Shown here one piece after another: positions 33,439-40,175 of a stretch of DNA of 64,000 nt (positions within the stretch are counted from its first letter, which is position 1; each line of letters begins with the position of its first letter). Made by a program: the position numbers and the translations under genes. The stretch is taken from the IMG/VR virus record IMGVR_UViG_3300044712_002668, positions 271,989 to 335,988 of that record, one strand, 5' to 3'. Origin of the DNA: a virus. The notes beneath the pieces are model-generated. The model saw only the letters and a program-made list of their open reading frames with translations. It did no database searches and was not told the origin of the DNA.

Positions 33439-33673
33439 CGTAAACAACATACCATTTATTGTTGGCAACATAGTATTCTGCTTTGCCGTCTTGACCTTTG
33501 CCTTTTGCTTCCGCTCCGGCTGGAAGTAAAAATCTATTGGCAACAACTATAGCGCGTTCCCAGTTCTCTCCTGTTTGGGCGCTATCATCAGCTTGCTTCA
33601 TAATAGCACGATATGTTTCAATAGCAGCTTGTTTAGCCGCAGCCTTTGCAATCTTTTTGATATCCTGTTTCAT
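33431..33673 (-). CDS. small protein with N-terminal IETYR motif (80 aa)
   Basis: Starts MKQDIKKIAKAAAKQAAIET followed by YRAIMKQAD, the same helix as in the 16269 protein. The rest is a short beta-like domain (AEYYVANNKWYVVYVK at the end). Convergent with the phosphoesterase gene. Probable virion or prohead-associated protein by analogy only. Confidence 0.65.
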   Translation of the reverse strand: MKQDIKKIAKAAAKQAAIETYRAIMKQADDSAQTGENWERAIVVANRFLLPAGAEAKGKGQDGKAEYYVANNKWYVVYVK

Positions 33674-33705
33674 ACTTTCTATACAAACATAATGGCAGGA
33701 TCGCT

Positions 33706-34437
33706 ATGAAAAATTTCATGCTGGCCCAGTATTATGATTGGTCATTCGATCCTAAAGGATGGTTTATGTCCGAAAAACTTAATGGGCATAGGGCTGTTTT
33801 CAATAAACACTTCATAAAACGTGGTAATACAATCGTTACTCCCCCATCATGGTTTATGAAGGATTTTCCTGATGTAACCCTTGATGGTGAAATATATGCA
33901 GGAAGAGGCAATCTTCGTTTGGTTCAATCCCTTGGCCCAAGAGAACTTGATTGGAAAAATATAGTCTTTGCTGTTTTTGACGCCCCGGAATACCAAGGCC
34001 CCTTCAAAACAAGGTACTCATATATCTCTAATCTTCTAAAAAATAGACAGTATATACTTACCGTTCCTCATGTCATTTGCGAAGGCAAGGATGACCTACA
34101 GGAGCGTTTGGATGCCGTTATCGATATCAAGGGTGAAGGGTTGATGCTCCGTCATCCTGACTCATTGTACGAGCATAAACGTAGTAATAAACTTCTTAAG
34201 GTAAAGAAGTGGTATTATGATACGGCTGTAATTATTGGGCATCTTGAAAAGAATAGACCTGGGATGATTGGTTCTTTTCTATGCCGGGATGATAACGGGT
34301 ATGAATTCAAGGTAACGGGATTGAATGATGCGTTGGCAAGCAATCCATATCCAATTGGAACAAGATTGGAGTATAGGTATTATGAGAAGAATAAGGGAAA
34401 GCCAAAGCCTGCCACATTATTCAGGGTTATAAATTGA
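33706..34437 (+). CDS. ATP-dependent DNA ligase
   Basis: 243 residues, the small nucleotidyltransferase-plus-OB type. The adenylated lysine is Lys24 in SEKLNGHRA (motif I). Motif III is in VTLDGEIYAG, motif IV in GEGLMLRHP, and motif V in NKLLKVKKWY. The OB part ends LEYRYYEKNKGKPKPATLFR. It seals nicks or breaks in DNA; with Ku at 15400 it could form a phage end-joining pair. RNA ligation cannot be excluded from sequence alone. Confidence 0.9.
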   Translation: MKNFMLAQYYDWSFDPKGWFMSEKLNGHRAVFNKHFIKRGNTIVTPPSWFMKDFPDVTLDGEIYAGRGNLRLVQSLGPRELDWKNIVFAVFDAPEYQGPFKTRYSYISNLLKNRQYILTVPHVICEGKDDLQERLDAVIDIKGEGLMLRHPDSLYEHKRSNKLLKVKKWYYDTAVIIGHLEKNRPGMIGSFLCRDDNGYEFKVTGLNDALASNPYPIGTRLEYRYYEKNKGKPKPATLFRVIN

Positions 34438-34443
34438 CATTTA

Positions 34444-34683
34444 ATGGTGGCACACTGGACTCTTAAATACAAGTTTCTAACAGACAATCCTGTTACAGAA
34501 CATCACGATTGTAGCTTCGATGATTTTTGTTATATCTTAAGGGCCAAGTATGTAGAAACAAATGACTATGTACTTGGAATGAGCGATAAACATTATCTAT
34601 GGATTGACAGTCCAAGTTTGACTATATTCGTTTCAGAGAATATAGATGAAAAACCAATAGAGATTGTGGTAGATGAATGTTGA
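34444..34683 (+). CDS. hypothetical protein (79 aa)
   Basis: Begins MVAHWTLKYKFLTDNPVTEH. Small alpha/beta protein, unknown. Convergent and immediately adjacent to the next minus-strand gene. Confidence 0.6.
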   Translation: MVAHWTLKYKFLTDNPVTEHHDCSFDDFCYILRAKYVETNDYVLGMSDKHYLWIDSPSLTIFVSENIDEKPIEIVVDEC

Positions 34684-34962
34684 TTATTCTCTAACTTTGG
34701 CATTGAATAATCTACCCAACCATGAAGCATGTTGGTGTTCTTTTTCGAGATATATCTCGCCTATTCTTTGTATGATTTGATAGCGATCAGAGGCACCAAG
34801 ATTCAATAGATGATGGTGTATAGTGGGCCAGGAATGGCTCGCTAATTGTTTTGCTAGGGTTTCATTATCAATTGTCTTTGGCATAGCCTTACTCTCTGCA
34901 AAAGAACAGAGAGAATAGTATTTATTAGCCGCTATAATGATATTATCAGGTGAATAGGCCAT
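34684..34962 (-). CDS. hypothetical helical protein (92 aa)
   Basis: Starts MAYSPDNIIIAANKYYSLCS; short amphipathic N-terminal helix followed by a helical body (DNETLAKQLASHSWPTIHHH). One of three minus-strand genes in a row that look virion-related. Unknown. Confidence 0.65.
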   Translation of the reverse strand: MAYSPDNIIIAANKYYSLCSFAESKAMPKTIDNETLAKQLASHSWPTIHHHLLNLGASDRYQIIQRIGEIYLEKEHQHASWLGRLFNAKVRE

Positions 34963-34963
34963 A

Positions 34964-35188
34964 TCAACCTCTGCTTAAAGCTTCTTCAAACAAAGAAGCT
35001 AACCTTACGATCTCATCAATACTAAACCCTAGACGCTCTGCGCGGGCTTTTTTCTTGGGCTTTTTCTTCTTTTTGACCCTTTCAGGCAGGGCTTTGATGT
35101 TAGGGGTTTCGTGAGCCCATTCTTTTGCCATTTCAGGCTTGAACTTGAACATCCATTTCTGTTGTTTTTTCGATTTGAAGGGGGACAT
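34964..35188 (-). CDS. basic FKSKKQQKWMF protein (74 aa)
   Basis: The opening MSPFKSKKQQKWMFKFKPEM plus AKEWAHETPNIKALPERVKK is a widespread phage/bacterial motif (FKSKAQ..FM....P..A..WA......LPE+VK+K) of unknown function. A very basic middle is followed by the helix FSIDEIVRLASLFEEALS. Possibly nucleic-acid binding inside virions. Confidence 0.75.
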   Translation of the reverse strand: MSPFKSKKQQKWMFKFKPEMAKEWAHETPNIKALPERVKKKKKPKKKARAERLGFSIDEIVRLASLFEEALSRG

Positions 35189-35787
35189 TATTTTCCTGGG
35201 GTAATATATTCAATAGCAAGTTCAATATTTTTTATAAGATGGGTTATTTTGTTTTGTTGTTCTATACTTCTAAGCTCACCTTTAAGTTGCTTGGCTGATC
35301 TGAGACCGCTTTGCAGGGTATGGTGTAATAATTTTATGTTTGGCTTGAAAGAAGGAGGTTCTGATACCGGACTTGGCTTGACTTCTACATGAGGTTTGCT
35401 TTCTACTGGTAGTATAGCTGGTTTATGAGCTATTTCTGTCTGTAATTGATGCAAACTTCTCATGGTAGGGCTTTCTCTGGCTGTCCAGGTATTTACTGAT
35501 TGAGGTTCAACATAAGGTGGCATAGGCGGCCTATGCTCTCTATGTGTTACGGGCTCTTCCGCCTCTTCTAAACCAAGCTCATGGGGGTGAACCGGGGTAT
35601 AGGACTGTTCCGGGGAGGTATCCAATCCCTCAAAACCACTGGGCCTACCATACTGACGGTATTGATCTCTTATTGCTCTGCGCAAATGAGGGTGAATCTC
35701 ATCCCAAGATACAGTTCCTTCTGTACGTCTGGGATCTTGTGTGCTTTTTTTATAAACTTCAGCAAATTTTAATATGTCAGCCCTCAT
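35188..35787 (-). CDS. hypothetical Pro-rich protein (199 aa)
   Basis: Starts MRADILKFAEVYKKSTQDPR; a long polar, Pro/Glu-rich linker (PSPVSEPPSFKP) precedes a C-terminal coiled coil (KQLKGELRSIEQQNKITHLI). The N-terminal helix of about 13 residues is like those on other minus-strand proteins here. Probably structural. Confidence 0.65.
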   Translation of the reverse strand: MRADILKFAEVYKKSTQDPRRTEGTVSWDEIHPHLRRAIRDQYRQYGRPSGFEGLDTSPEQSYTPVHPHELGLEEAEEPVTHREHRPPMPPYVEPQSVNTWTARESPTMRSLHQLQTEIAHKPAILPVESKPHVEVKPSPVSEPPSFKPNIKLLHHTLQSGLRSAKQLKGELRSIEQQNKITHLIKNIELAIEYITPGK

Positions 35788-35822
35788 ATTTCCTCTTTAT
35801 AAAATATATAAATATTGCCATC

Positions 35823-35848
35823 GCGGGCCTTGTGCCCGCTTTTTTTTG
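35823..35848 (+). terminator. intrinsic terminator
   Basis: GCGGGC and GCCCGC with a CTTGT loop, followed by eight T. It lies upstream of the minus-strand gene cluster and would end rightward transcription before the 35989 gene. Confidence 0.75.
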
Positions 35849-35855
35849 GCCTTGT

Positions 35856-35876
35856 GATTACAGTGACACTGTAATC
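35856..35876. promoter_or_regulatory. 21-bp palindrome, operator candidate
   Basis: GATTACAGTG, a central A, and CACTGTAATC form a perfect palindrome between divergent genes. A half-site ACTGTAATC follows at 35884-35892. The same palindrome with one change occurs at 55375-55394. Looks like a dimeric repressor site. The rest of 35788-35988 shows no gene. Confidence 0.6.
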
Positions 35877-35988
35877 CAGCCATACTGTAATCTAACTACA
35901 TGTAGGAGGATATTGGTTCAGGTAACTGGACGCATGGCAATGACGGGGTAGGGTTGGTCATTCCTGGCTATAAAGCAGCATAGGGAAT

Positions 35989-36849
35989 ATGGATCTCTAT
36001 TATTGTGCAGCAGCTTATTCACATTTTGCGAGGATGATTAATCCTGATGTAGTAAATAGATTGAACAAGTTATTTGAAGATAAGTTCAATGGAGTATTTG
36101 TTATCGTTAATCGTGACGGCAAATGGAAATTCGAGACTGCCAAGAGAGCAGAGTATGAGCGCGCCATACGTGAGGTATTGAAGACAGAGGGTTTGGACTG
36201 GGATGGTGGAAGAAGAATAGGTTATCTGAACCCTGATTCTTTCTATATAGATTATTTAGATAATGTAGAATTCAAGTCTGAGATTGTTCCATGTAAAACT
36301 GATAAGACTAAAAAGGCTGTAGCTCATAAGATAGTGATTACCAAAGAGCAAAAGAAAGGTCCTTCAAAGTTTCATCAGGCTTTAATGCATGGTGGTAACT
36401 TTACCAGACCTTTGAAAGACAGTAATGATGCTGAAGATATCGATGATACGGTTAACGTAGGTGATATTTTCATACAGCACAATCAAGACCTATCAAACCA
36501 ACCGGATCAAGAGCCAATAAAAGTACAAGTCTTTAAACTTAAAGAATCAAATGGTGAGATTTGGGTTTGTTTTCAGCCGATAAGTCCATTTACTGGAAAG
36601 ATTACTACTGATATTTGGTGGGATGATCAGGGTTGGATTCCTGGTCGTCATGATCCTGAATATACTAGAGAATGGTTTATCTTGAATAGAGATTTTCATC
36701 CAAAAACAAAAGACTTTTTAGATGATTATTCTTTTGATCTTGTAAACAATAAGCGCAAAAGAATAAATAAAATATCAAATAGAGTAGTACCTTTAAATCT
36801 CTTTAAAGAAAAATGGAGAAAGGTAAAAAAGCCTGAGTCCATGTCGTAA
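35989..36849 (+). CDS. hypothetical protein (286 aa)
   Basis: Starts MDLYYCAAAYSHFARMINPD, again an N-terminal helix before the folded part. Middle segment LDWDGGRRIGYLNPDSFYID and a C-terminal region (IWVCFQPISPFTGKITTDIW) that looks like a small beta domain. Not recognised. First rightward gene after the palindrome. Confidence 0.7.
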   Translation: MDLYYCAAAYSHFARMINPDVVNRLNKLFEDKFNGVFVIVNRDGKWKFETAKRAEYERAIREVLKTEGLDWDGGRRIGYLNPDSFYIDYLDNVEFKSEIVPCKTDKTKKAVAHKIVITKEQKKGPSKFHQALMHGGNFTRPLKDSNDAEDIDDTVNVGDIFIQHNQDLSNQPDQEPIKVQVFKLKESNGEIWVCFQPISPFTGKITTDIWWDDQGWIPGRHDPEYTREWFILNRDFHPKTKDFLDDYSFDLVNNKRKRINKISNRVVPLNLFKEKWRKVKKPESMS

Positions 36850-36890
36850 TGTGTGCGACAATGTATGCGTAAATTTGTACGCATCGGGGC

Positions 36891-36918
36891 TTGACGGTGG
36901 CAGATGATCGGGTAGTAT
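36891..36918 (+). promoter_or_regulatory. sigma70-like promoter in structured gap
   Basis: TTGACG at 36891-36896 and TAGTAT at 36913-36918, 16 bases apart. The 36850-37039 gap also holds two small hairpins before it: TGTCG/CGACA (36842-36860) and ATGCGT/ACGCAT (36865-36884). The promoter would drive the zinc-ribbon, DUF7873-type, groES and RNA genes with a leader of roughly 115 bases. Confidence 0.45.
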
Positions 36919-37039
36919 CGGCCTTCCCAGGGATGGGATTCAGATAGTGATTCTGGGGGATCGCATATTGGAACGGTTCGAGGGGGAAGATAGACTGTTT
37001 GCTTAATCGTTTTATTGTCTAGTCGTTTTGCGGGAGAAA

Positions 37040-37297
37040 ATGATGGATCAGCAATTAGCGTTAGCGGTTAGCAAACAGGATCTATATCGTTATGGTTGTC
37101 CGCATTGTGGGGGCCATAATTGCAGCCAGTTTCTGAAGATGGGGACTTGTGACGTATGGGTATGTGAGCAGTGCGGCAAGGATTGTCTGACGGTTGCAGA
37201 GTCCATATCTGAGCTGGACAATATTGAATTCCGCAATACCGATATTCGGGACCTGACTCGTGCCCATCCGGCCAAGACGAATTTTCTTGTTCACTGA
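37040..37297 (+). CDS. zinc-ribbon protein (85 aa)
   Basis: Start at ATG 37040 with GGGAG a few bases before; the frame also has an upstream TTG. CPHCGGHNC and CEQCGKDC form a four-Cys ribbon in the middle. N-terminal helix MMDQQLALAVSKQDLYRYG. Unknown partner. Confidence 0.7.
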   Translation: MMDQQLALAVSKQDLYRYGCPHCGGHNCSQFLKMGTCDVWVCEQCGKDCLTVAESISELDNIEFRNTDIRDLTRAHPAKTNFLVH

Positions 37298-37344
37298 AGT
37301 ATCCTGATGAATCAATCCATTAAGGATTGTTAAGGAAAGTAAAA

Positions 37345-38076
37345 ATGAAGCTCAATCAAGTTCTGGCAATTGAAGAGTCCGTAAAGAAGCAACCTTTGGC
37401 GGATCTGACTCAGGCTTACCACATTGCGCAGAAGCCGGATCTTTTTACTGGTTTCAATCGTACATGGCATCCTCGTTTTGAGGATGGAGTAAAGTATCCT
37501 GAAGAGAGTAAGATTGTTCAACAGAATACTCTTGAGTTGATCAAGAGTGTTACTGCTCAAATGAGCGAGATGTTTAACATTGTTGCTACAAAGGATATTG
37601 CCAATTGTTCGGCCAAGGCTGATATCATTGTGGATGAGGTGGTGCTGGTGGCAGCGGTGCCGGTTACCTACCTGATTTTCCTTGAGAAGAAGCTGGTTGA
37701 TCTGCGGACTTTCGTTTCCAAGCTTCCTGTACTTGACCCGAGCAAGAAGTGGAGCTATAACGCTCAGGACGGGCTGTATAGGTCTGAGCCTGAGGAACGG
37801 CTCAAGACAAAGAAGACAGTTCGTCCTATTGTGAAATATGATGCTACTAAAGAGCATCCTGCACAAACAGAGTTGATTTCAGAAGATATTGTAGAGGGGA
37901 GCTGGAAGGAGACTCATCTTTCCGGTGCATTGGCAAGAGATACTGTCAAGTTCATGTTGGATAAGATTTCCAAGTTGGAGCAAGCTGTAAAGGTTGCTCG
38001 TGAGAAGGCCAATTCGATTGATGTAGAGAGATCGAAGATTGGTGAAGTGGTTTTGAACTACCTCTTTTCGGTATAA
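37345..38076 (+). CDS. DUF7873-type protein
   Basis: Start at ATG 37345 after TTAAGGAAAGTAAAA. 243 residues following a pattern I know from phage and actinobacterial proteins annotated as a domain of unknown function: MKLNQVLAIEESVK, LTQAYHIAQKPDLFTGFNRT, NCSAKADIIVD, VPVTYLIFLEKKLVDLRTFV, KLPVLDPS, LSGALARDTVKFMLDKISKL and the end LNYLF. Length is full. The reaction, if any, is unknown. Confidence 0.8.
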   Translation: MKLNQVLAIEESVKKQPLADLTQAYHIAQKPDLFTGFNRTWHPRFEDGVKYPEESKIVQQNTLELIKSVTAQMSEMFNIVATKDIANCSAKADIIVDEVVLVAAVPVTYLIFLEKKLVDLRTFVSKLPVLDPSKKWSYNAQDGLYRSEPEERLKTKKTVRPIVKYDATKEHPAQTELISEDIVEGSWKETHLSGALARDTVKFMLDKISKLEQAVKVAREKANSIDVERSKIGEVVLNYLFSV

Positions 38077-38083
38077 GGCGAAT

Positions 38084-38344
38084 ATGATTCCGTTGAATGG
38101 ATATGTTCTAGTACGTACTACTGCCACTGATACCAAGTCAAGTGGTGGTTTGTATATCCCTCCATCTGAAAATAACAGTGAAGGGATCGTAGAAAGAATT
38201 GCAGAAGGTATGGAAGTACCTTTTGAGGTTGGAGATACAGTGTTCTTCAAGCCTGCTGCCGGTCTGGTTTTCACCAAAGAAAATGTGAAATACAGAGTGG
38301 TGAAGTTTGAGGATGACATTGTAGGGATGATCAAGAAATCTTGA
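38084..38344 (+). CDS. groES: GroES-type co-chaperonin
   Basis: 86 residues with Cpn10 features: MIPLNGYVLVRTTATDTKSS, GGLYIPPS just after the mobile-loop region, EGIVERIAEGMEVPFEVGD, and the end KYRVVKFEDDIVGMI. It would cap a GroEL ring; no groEL is in the window, so it may pair with host GroEL, as T4 gp31 does. The mobile loop (TDTKSSGGLYIP) is short. Lies directly upstream of the RNA region. Confidence 0.88.
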   Translation: MIPLNGYVLVRTTATDTKSSGGLYIPPSENNSEGIVERIAEGMEVPFEVGDTVFFKPAAGLVFTKENVKYRVVKFEDDIVGMIKKS

Positions 38345-38351
38345 TCAAAAA

Positions 38352-38400
38352 CCTTTCCAGAGCTTGAAATGTTCTGGAAAGGGCGGCCCCTTTGTTGGGG
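38352..38400 (+). other. two stable hairpins upstream of tRNA half
   Basis: CCTTTCCAGA/TCTGGAAAGG forms a 10-base stem, followed by GCCCC/GGGGC with a TTTGTT loop. Neither is followed by a T-run, so they are not classic terminators. They may stabilise or process the RNA transcribed from the permuted tRNA region. Confidence 0.5.
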
Positions 38401-38445
38401 CTAATGGCAGACAATCTTAAGTTTAAGTTGAAAACTGAAGTTCAA

Positions 38446-38500
38446 ATCGAAAGCCGTTGATGGTAACATCGTGAAGGTTCGAATCCTTCCCTCCCCACCA
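38446..38500 (+). tRNA. 3' half of permuted class II tRNA, unit 1 (possibly Ser-CGA)
   Basis: Contains TCGAAA (anticodon-loop like), stem strand CCGTT (38454-38458), a long variable arm GATG/CATC, a T arm GAAGG-TTCGAAT-CCTTC (38473-38489), acceptor strand CCTCCCC (38490-38496), A73 and an encoded CCA. No matching 5' half exists upstream. GGGGAGG at 38727 pairs 7/7 with the acceptor, and AACGG at 38754-38758 pairs 5/5 with the stem. If the loop is A-TCGAAA the anticodon is CGA (Ser), fitting a class II arm; the exact junction is uncertain. Confidence 0.7.
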
Positions 38501-38726
38501 TCCACAGCACAGGTAGTCCTTTGAAACGTATACTCCAAGGTATTCATTCTACCTAGAAAGAATGATTCTGGTTGTCTTGTGTTCCTGCTTTCCCGTTCTC
38601 TCTCATCCATCCTCCAAGTTTGTTGGTGAGTATATAAAGTAAGAGTGCGATGGTTCAAGTCCATCGGCTGTGTCTGAAGCTGACTTATCAAAATCCTGGT
38701 AATTTTGGAGTTAGCTTCGCCTACCT
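38501..38726 (+). other. intervening sequence of unit 1 with orphan T-arm element
   Basis: Between the halves of unit 1. AGGTAG (38511-38516) can pair with CTACCT (38721-38726), extending the acceptor helix. Inside is a perfect T arm, GATGG-TTCAAGT-CCATC (38649-38665), followed by GGCTGTG, whose complement CACAGC occurs at 38503-38508; the two pairings are mutually exclusive unless a pseudoknot forms. TATACTC/GAGTATA also pair (38529, 38628). Another hairpin, GAAGCTGAC/GTTAGCTTC, lies at 38675-38718. It may hide a third, unusual tRNA or tRNA-like RNA. Confidence 0.5.
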
Positions 38727-38760
38727 GGGGAGGTAGCCGAATTGGCACAGGCAAACGGTA
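38727..38760 (+). tRNA. 5' half of permuted tRNA, unit 1
   Basis: GGGGAGG acceptor strand, TA, D arm GCC-GAATTGGCACA-GGC with the conserved A14, GG and A21-type positions, then AACGG anticodon-stem strand. The downstream T arm at 38843 does not fit it: the acceptor would have one mismatch and two G.U pairs and the anticodon stem fails. It fits the upstream half at 38446 perfectly. Confidence 0.7.
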
Positions 38761-38820
38761 ATTAGAGAATCAAGCTATTCTGCCAAGTTCTTAAAGAATA
38801 ACGTTTTATCCTAATCAAGG

Positions 38821-38867
38821 TGTTGTGACAAATTGCCGAGGTATTGGTTCAATTCCAATCCCCTTCT
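38821..38867 (+). tRNA. 3' half of permuted tRNA, unit 2
   Basis: Stem strand TTGCC (38833-38837), a five-base variable loop, T arm ATTGG-TTCAATT-CCAAT (38843-38859), acceptor CCCCTTC (38860-38866) and T73; no CCA is encoded. The partner 5' strand GAAGGGG lies downstream at 38985. TGTTGTGA (38821-38828), just before the anticodon-loop part, can pair with TCATAACA at 39027-39034 downstream of the 5' half. Confidence 0.7.
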
Positions 38868-38984
38868 CTAAGAGCTTTAGTGATTCCGTATAGCGTTGTA
38901 CCATAGAACTCTAACGCCCCCATCATCCCTCAGAAACAACGCAGAGTTTTTTGGTATGGAGTTATTCTTATTAAAGCTCTTAGT
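38868..38984 (+). other. intervening sequence of unit 2
   Basis: CTAAGAGCTTTA (38868-38879) and TAAAGCTCTTAG (38972-38983) are perfect 12-base complements. They directly continue the acceptor stem CCCCTTC/GAAGGGG with a T-T mismatch between, so the transcript would form one long rod closing the acceptor end. This is what a permuted pre-tRNA needs before end processing. Confidence 0.7.
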
Positions 38985-39020
38985 GAAGGGGTAGCCTAAT
39001 CGTAGGGCGCGGTAAATAAA
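38985..39020 (+). tRNA. 5' half of permuted tRNA, unit 2
   Basis: GAAGGGG acceptor strand, TA, D arm GCC-TAATCGTAG-GGC, then CGGTAA. GGTAA pairs with TTGCC of the upstream 3' half (one G.U). The D loop has CG where GG is usual. No T arm follows downstream before the terminator and next gene, so a conventional tRNA is excluded. The anticodon cannot be set because the join lies in the loop. Confidence 0.65.
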
Positions 39021-39062
39021 GCCTAATCATAACATTAAACGTCGTGGGATAAATAGACGTAT

Positions 39063-39106
39063 GGGCCAGGTGGATGACAGGGTATCGTCTTTCTACCTGG
39101 CCCTTC
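39063..39106 (+). terminator. hairpin terminator after RNA region
   Basis: GGGCCAGGT and ACCTGGCCC form a 9-base stem around a partly paired interior; a T-rich stretch follows about 15 bases later. Likely end of the tRNA-region transcript. Confidence 0.55.
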
Positions 39107-39124
39107 CTATTTAAGGATTTTTTC

Positions 39125-39448
39125 ATGTTAGGTAATTCTGTAATTCGTTTAACTATTCATACTGTCAAGGAGCTGGCCACTAAATGTATCGCTAAAGTTG
39201 ATAGCGAACGATTTGAAGCTGTAAAGGTGGCCAGAAATAATTTTATGTATAAAGAAGCTTTGAAAAGCATGCCGGAAGAGGAAAGAGAAAAATTGTTTAT
39301 ACGTACTTATGAGTATAGCAGGGCAAGAAATGTTTATTCTGAATCGTATAAACTAGCTAACAAGATTCTTAGGTCAGAAGATTTCCTGTGTAATGCGTTT
39401 ATTTATATGACACTAAATGATTTGGATGCTTTGACAAACATTCTTTGA
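39125..39448 (+). CDS. hypothetical helical protein (107 aa)
   Basis: Start at ATG 39125 (MLGNSVIRLTIHTVKELATK), because the longer frame lies in the terminator hairpin; AAGGATTTTTTC precedes it. Charged helical protein with an N-terminal apolar helix. Unknown. Confidence 0.65.
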   Translation: MLGNSVIRLTIHTVKELATKCIAKVDSERFEAVKVARNNFMYKEALKSMPEEEREKLFIRTYEYSRARNVYSESYKLANKILRSEDFLCNAFIYMTLNDLDALTNIL

Positions 39449-39455
39449 GGGTGAT

Positions 39456-40166
39456 ATGAATAATAGATTTTCATGGATTGTTCCTGGCAGACAAATTCTT
39501 TGTCAAAACGAATTGATTATAGATGATATTGTTGTGTGTAAAGGGGATGTTTGTAAAATCTTAAATGTTGAAGGTCATTCATATCCAGATAACGTTATCT
39601 TTTCAACAAAAGATAATTCCATTAAAATGTTTCTTGGAGATTTTATTTATTATTTCCGGGATCATACAACAAAAGAGGATATTAAAAGAGCTATCCAGCC
39701 TGTTTTGAATACTAAAGGTATTGGACAGGTTATATCACATGAACATCCTTCTACAAATAAAGATGCTGGAAAATATAAGTTTATTGGTTTTTGGGCACAA
39801 TCTCAAGCAGAAATGCTTCTTCAACTTGGTGTAAAGATTATTTTTCCATGGCCTGCTGATTTGGTAGATGAAACATGGACTAATGATTTGAACGGCAAAC
39901 GAGAGAAGCATAAAATTCTATATTATATGAAAATGCAGCCAAAGGTAGAGCATTGGTTGGGGTACTCTTGGTGTAGGATATGTGATAAACACAACAATGG
40001 AGCATCAGATCAATCAGATGGTGTATATTATTGGCCCGAGGGTTATATTCATTATATTGAAGAGCATAATGTAAAACCACCTCAAGAATTTATTGATCAT
40101 GTAATACAGAAGCTTGGTCCAGATGATCACGATGAACATAGTGGAATGCCATTGGATTTGGAATAA
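39456..40166 (+). CDS. hypothetical protein (236 aa)
   Basis: Begins MNNRFSWIVPGRQILCQNEL. A beta-rich N-terminal part and a C-terminal part with WPADLVDETW, CRICDKHNNGASDQ and YWPEGYIHYIEEHNVKPP. The last segment resembles phage proteins that carry a C..C..H plus WPEG..HYI..H motif, perhaps a metal site. Unknown role. Confidence 0.7.
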   Translation: MNNRFSWIVPGRQILCQNELIIDDIVVCKGDVCKILNVEGHSYPDNVIFSTKDNSIKMFLGDFIYYFRDHTTKEDIKRAIQPVLNTKGIGQVISHEHPSTNKDAGKYKFIGFWAQSQAEMLLQLGVKIIFPWPADLVDETWTNDLNGKREKHKILYYMKMQPKVEHWLGYSWCRICDKHNNGASDQSDGVYYWPEGYIHYIEEHNVKPPQEFIDHVIQKLGPDDHDEHSGMPLDLE

Positions 40167-40175
40167 AGGTGTTAT

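Noticed and set aside
38352-38381. Hairpin CCTTTCCAGA/TCTGGAAAGG as terminator of groES
   Set aside because: No T-run follows; the next bases are GGGCGGCCCC, so it is recorded only as structure.
38397-38500. A conventional class II tRNA beginning GGGGCTAA and ending CCCCACCA
   Set aside because: Only the first four acceptor bases pair; there is no D arm, and no strand complementary to the anticodon-stem CCGTT exists between 38400 and 38446.
38727-38867. A conventional intron-containing tRNA from GGGGAGG to CCCCTTCT
   Set aside because: The acceptor would contain an A/C mismatch and two G.U pairs, and anticodon strands AACGG and TTGCC do not pair; permuted partners fit perfectly instead.
38341-39060. 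Permuted group I intron-exon arrangement
   Set aside because: The flanks next to the anticodon side (about 60 bases) are too short for half a group I intron and I see no convincing P/Q/R/S core elements.
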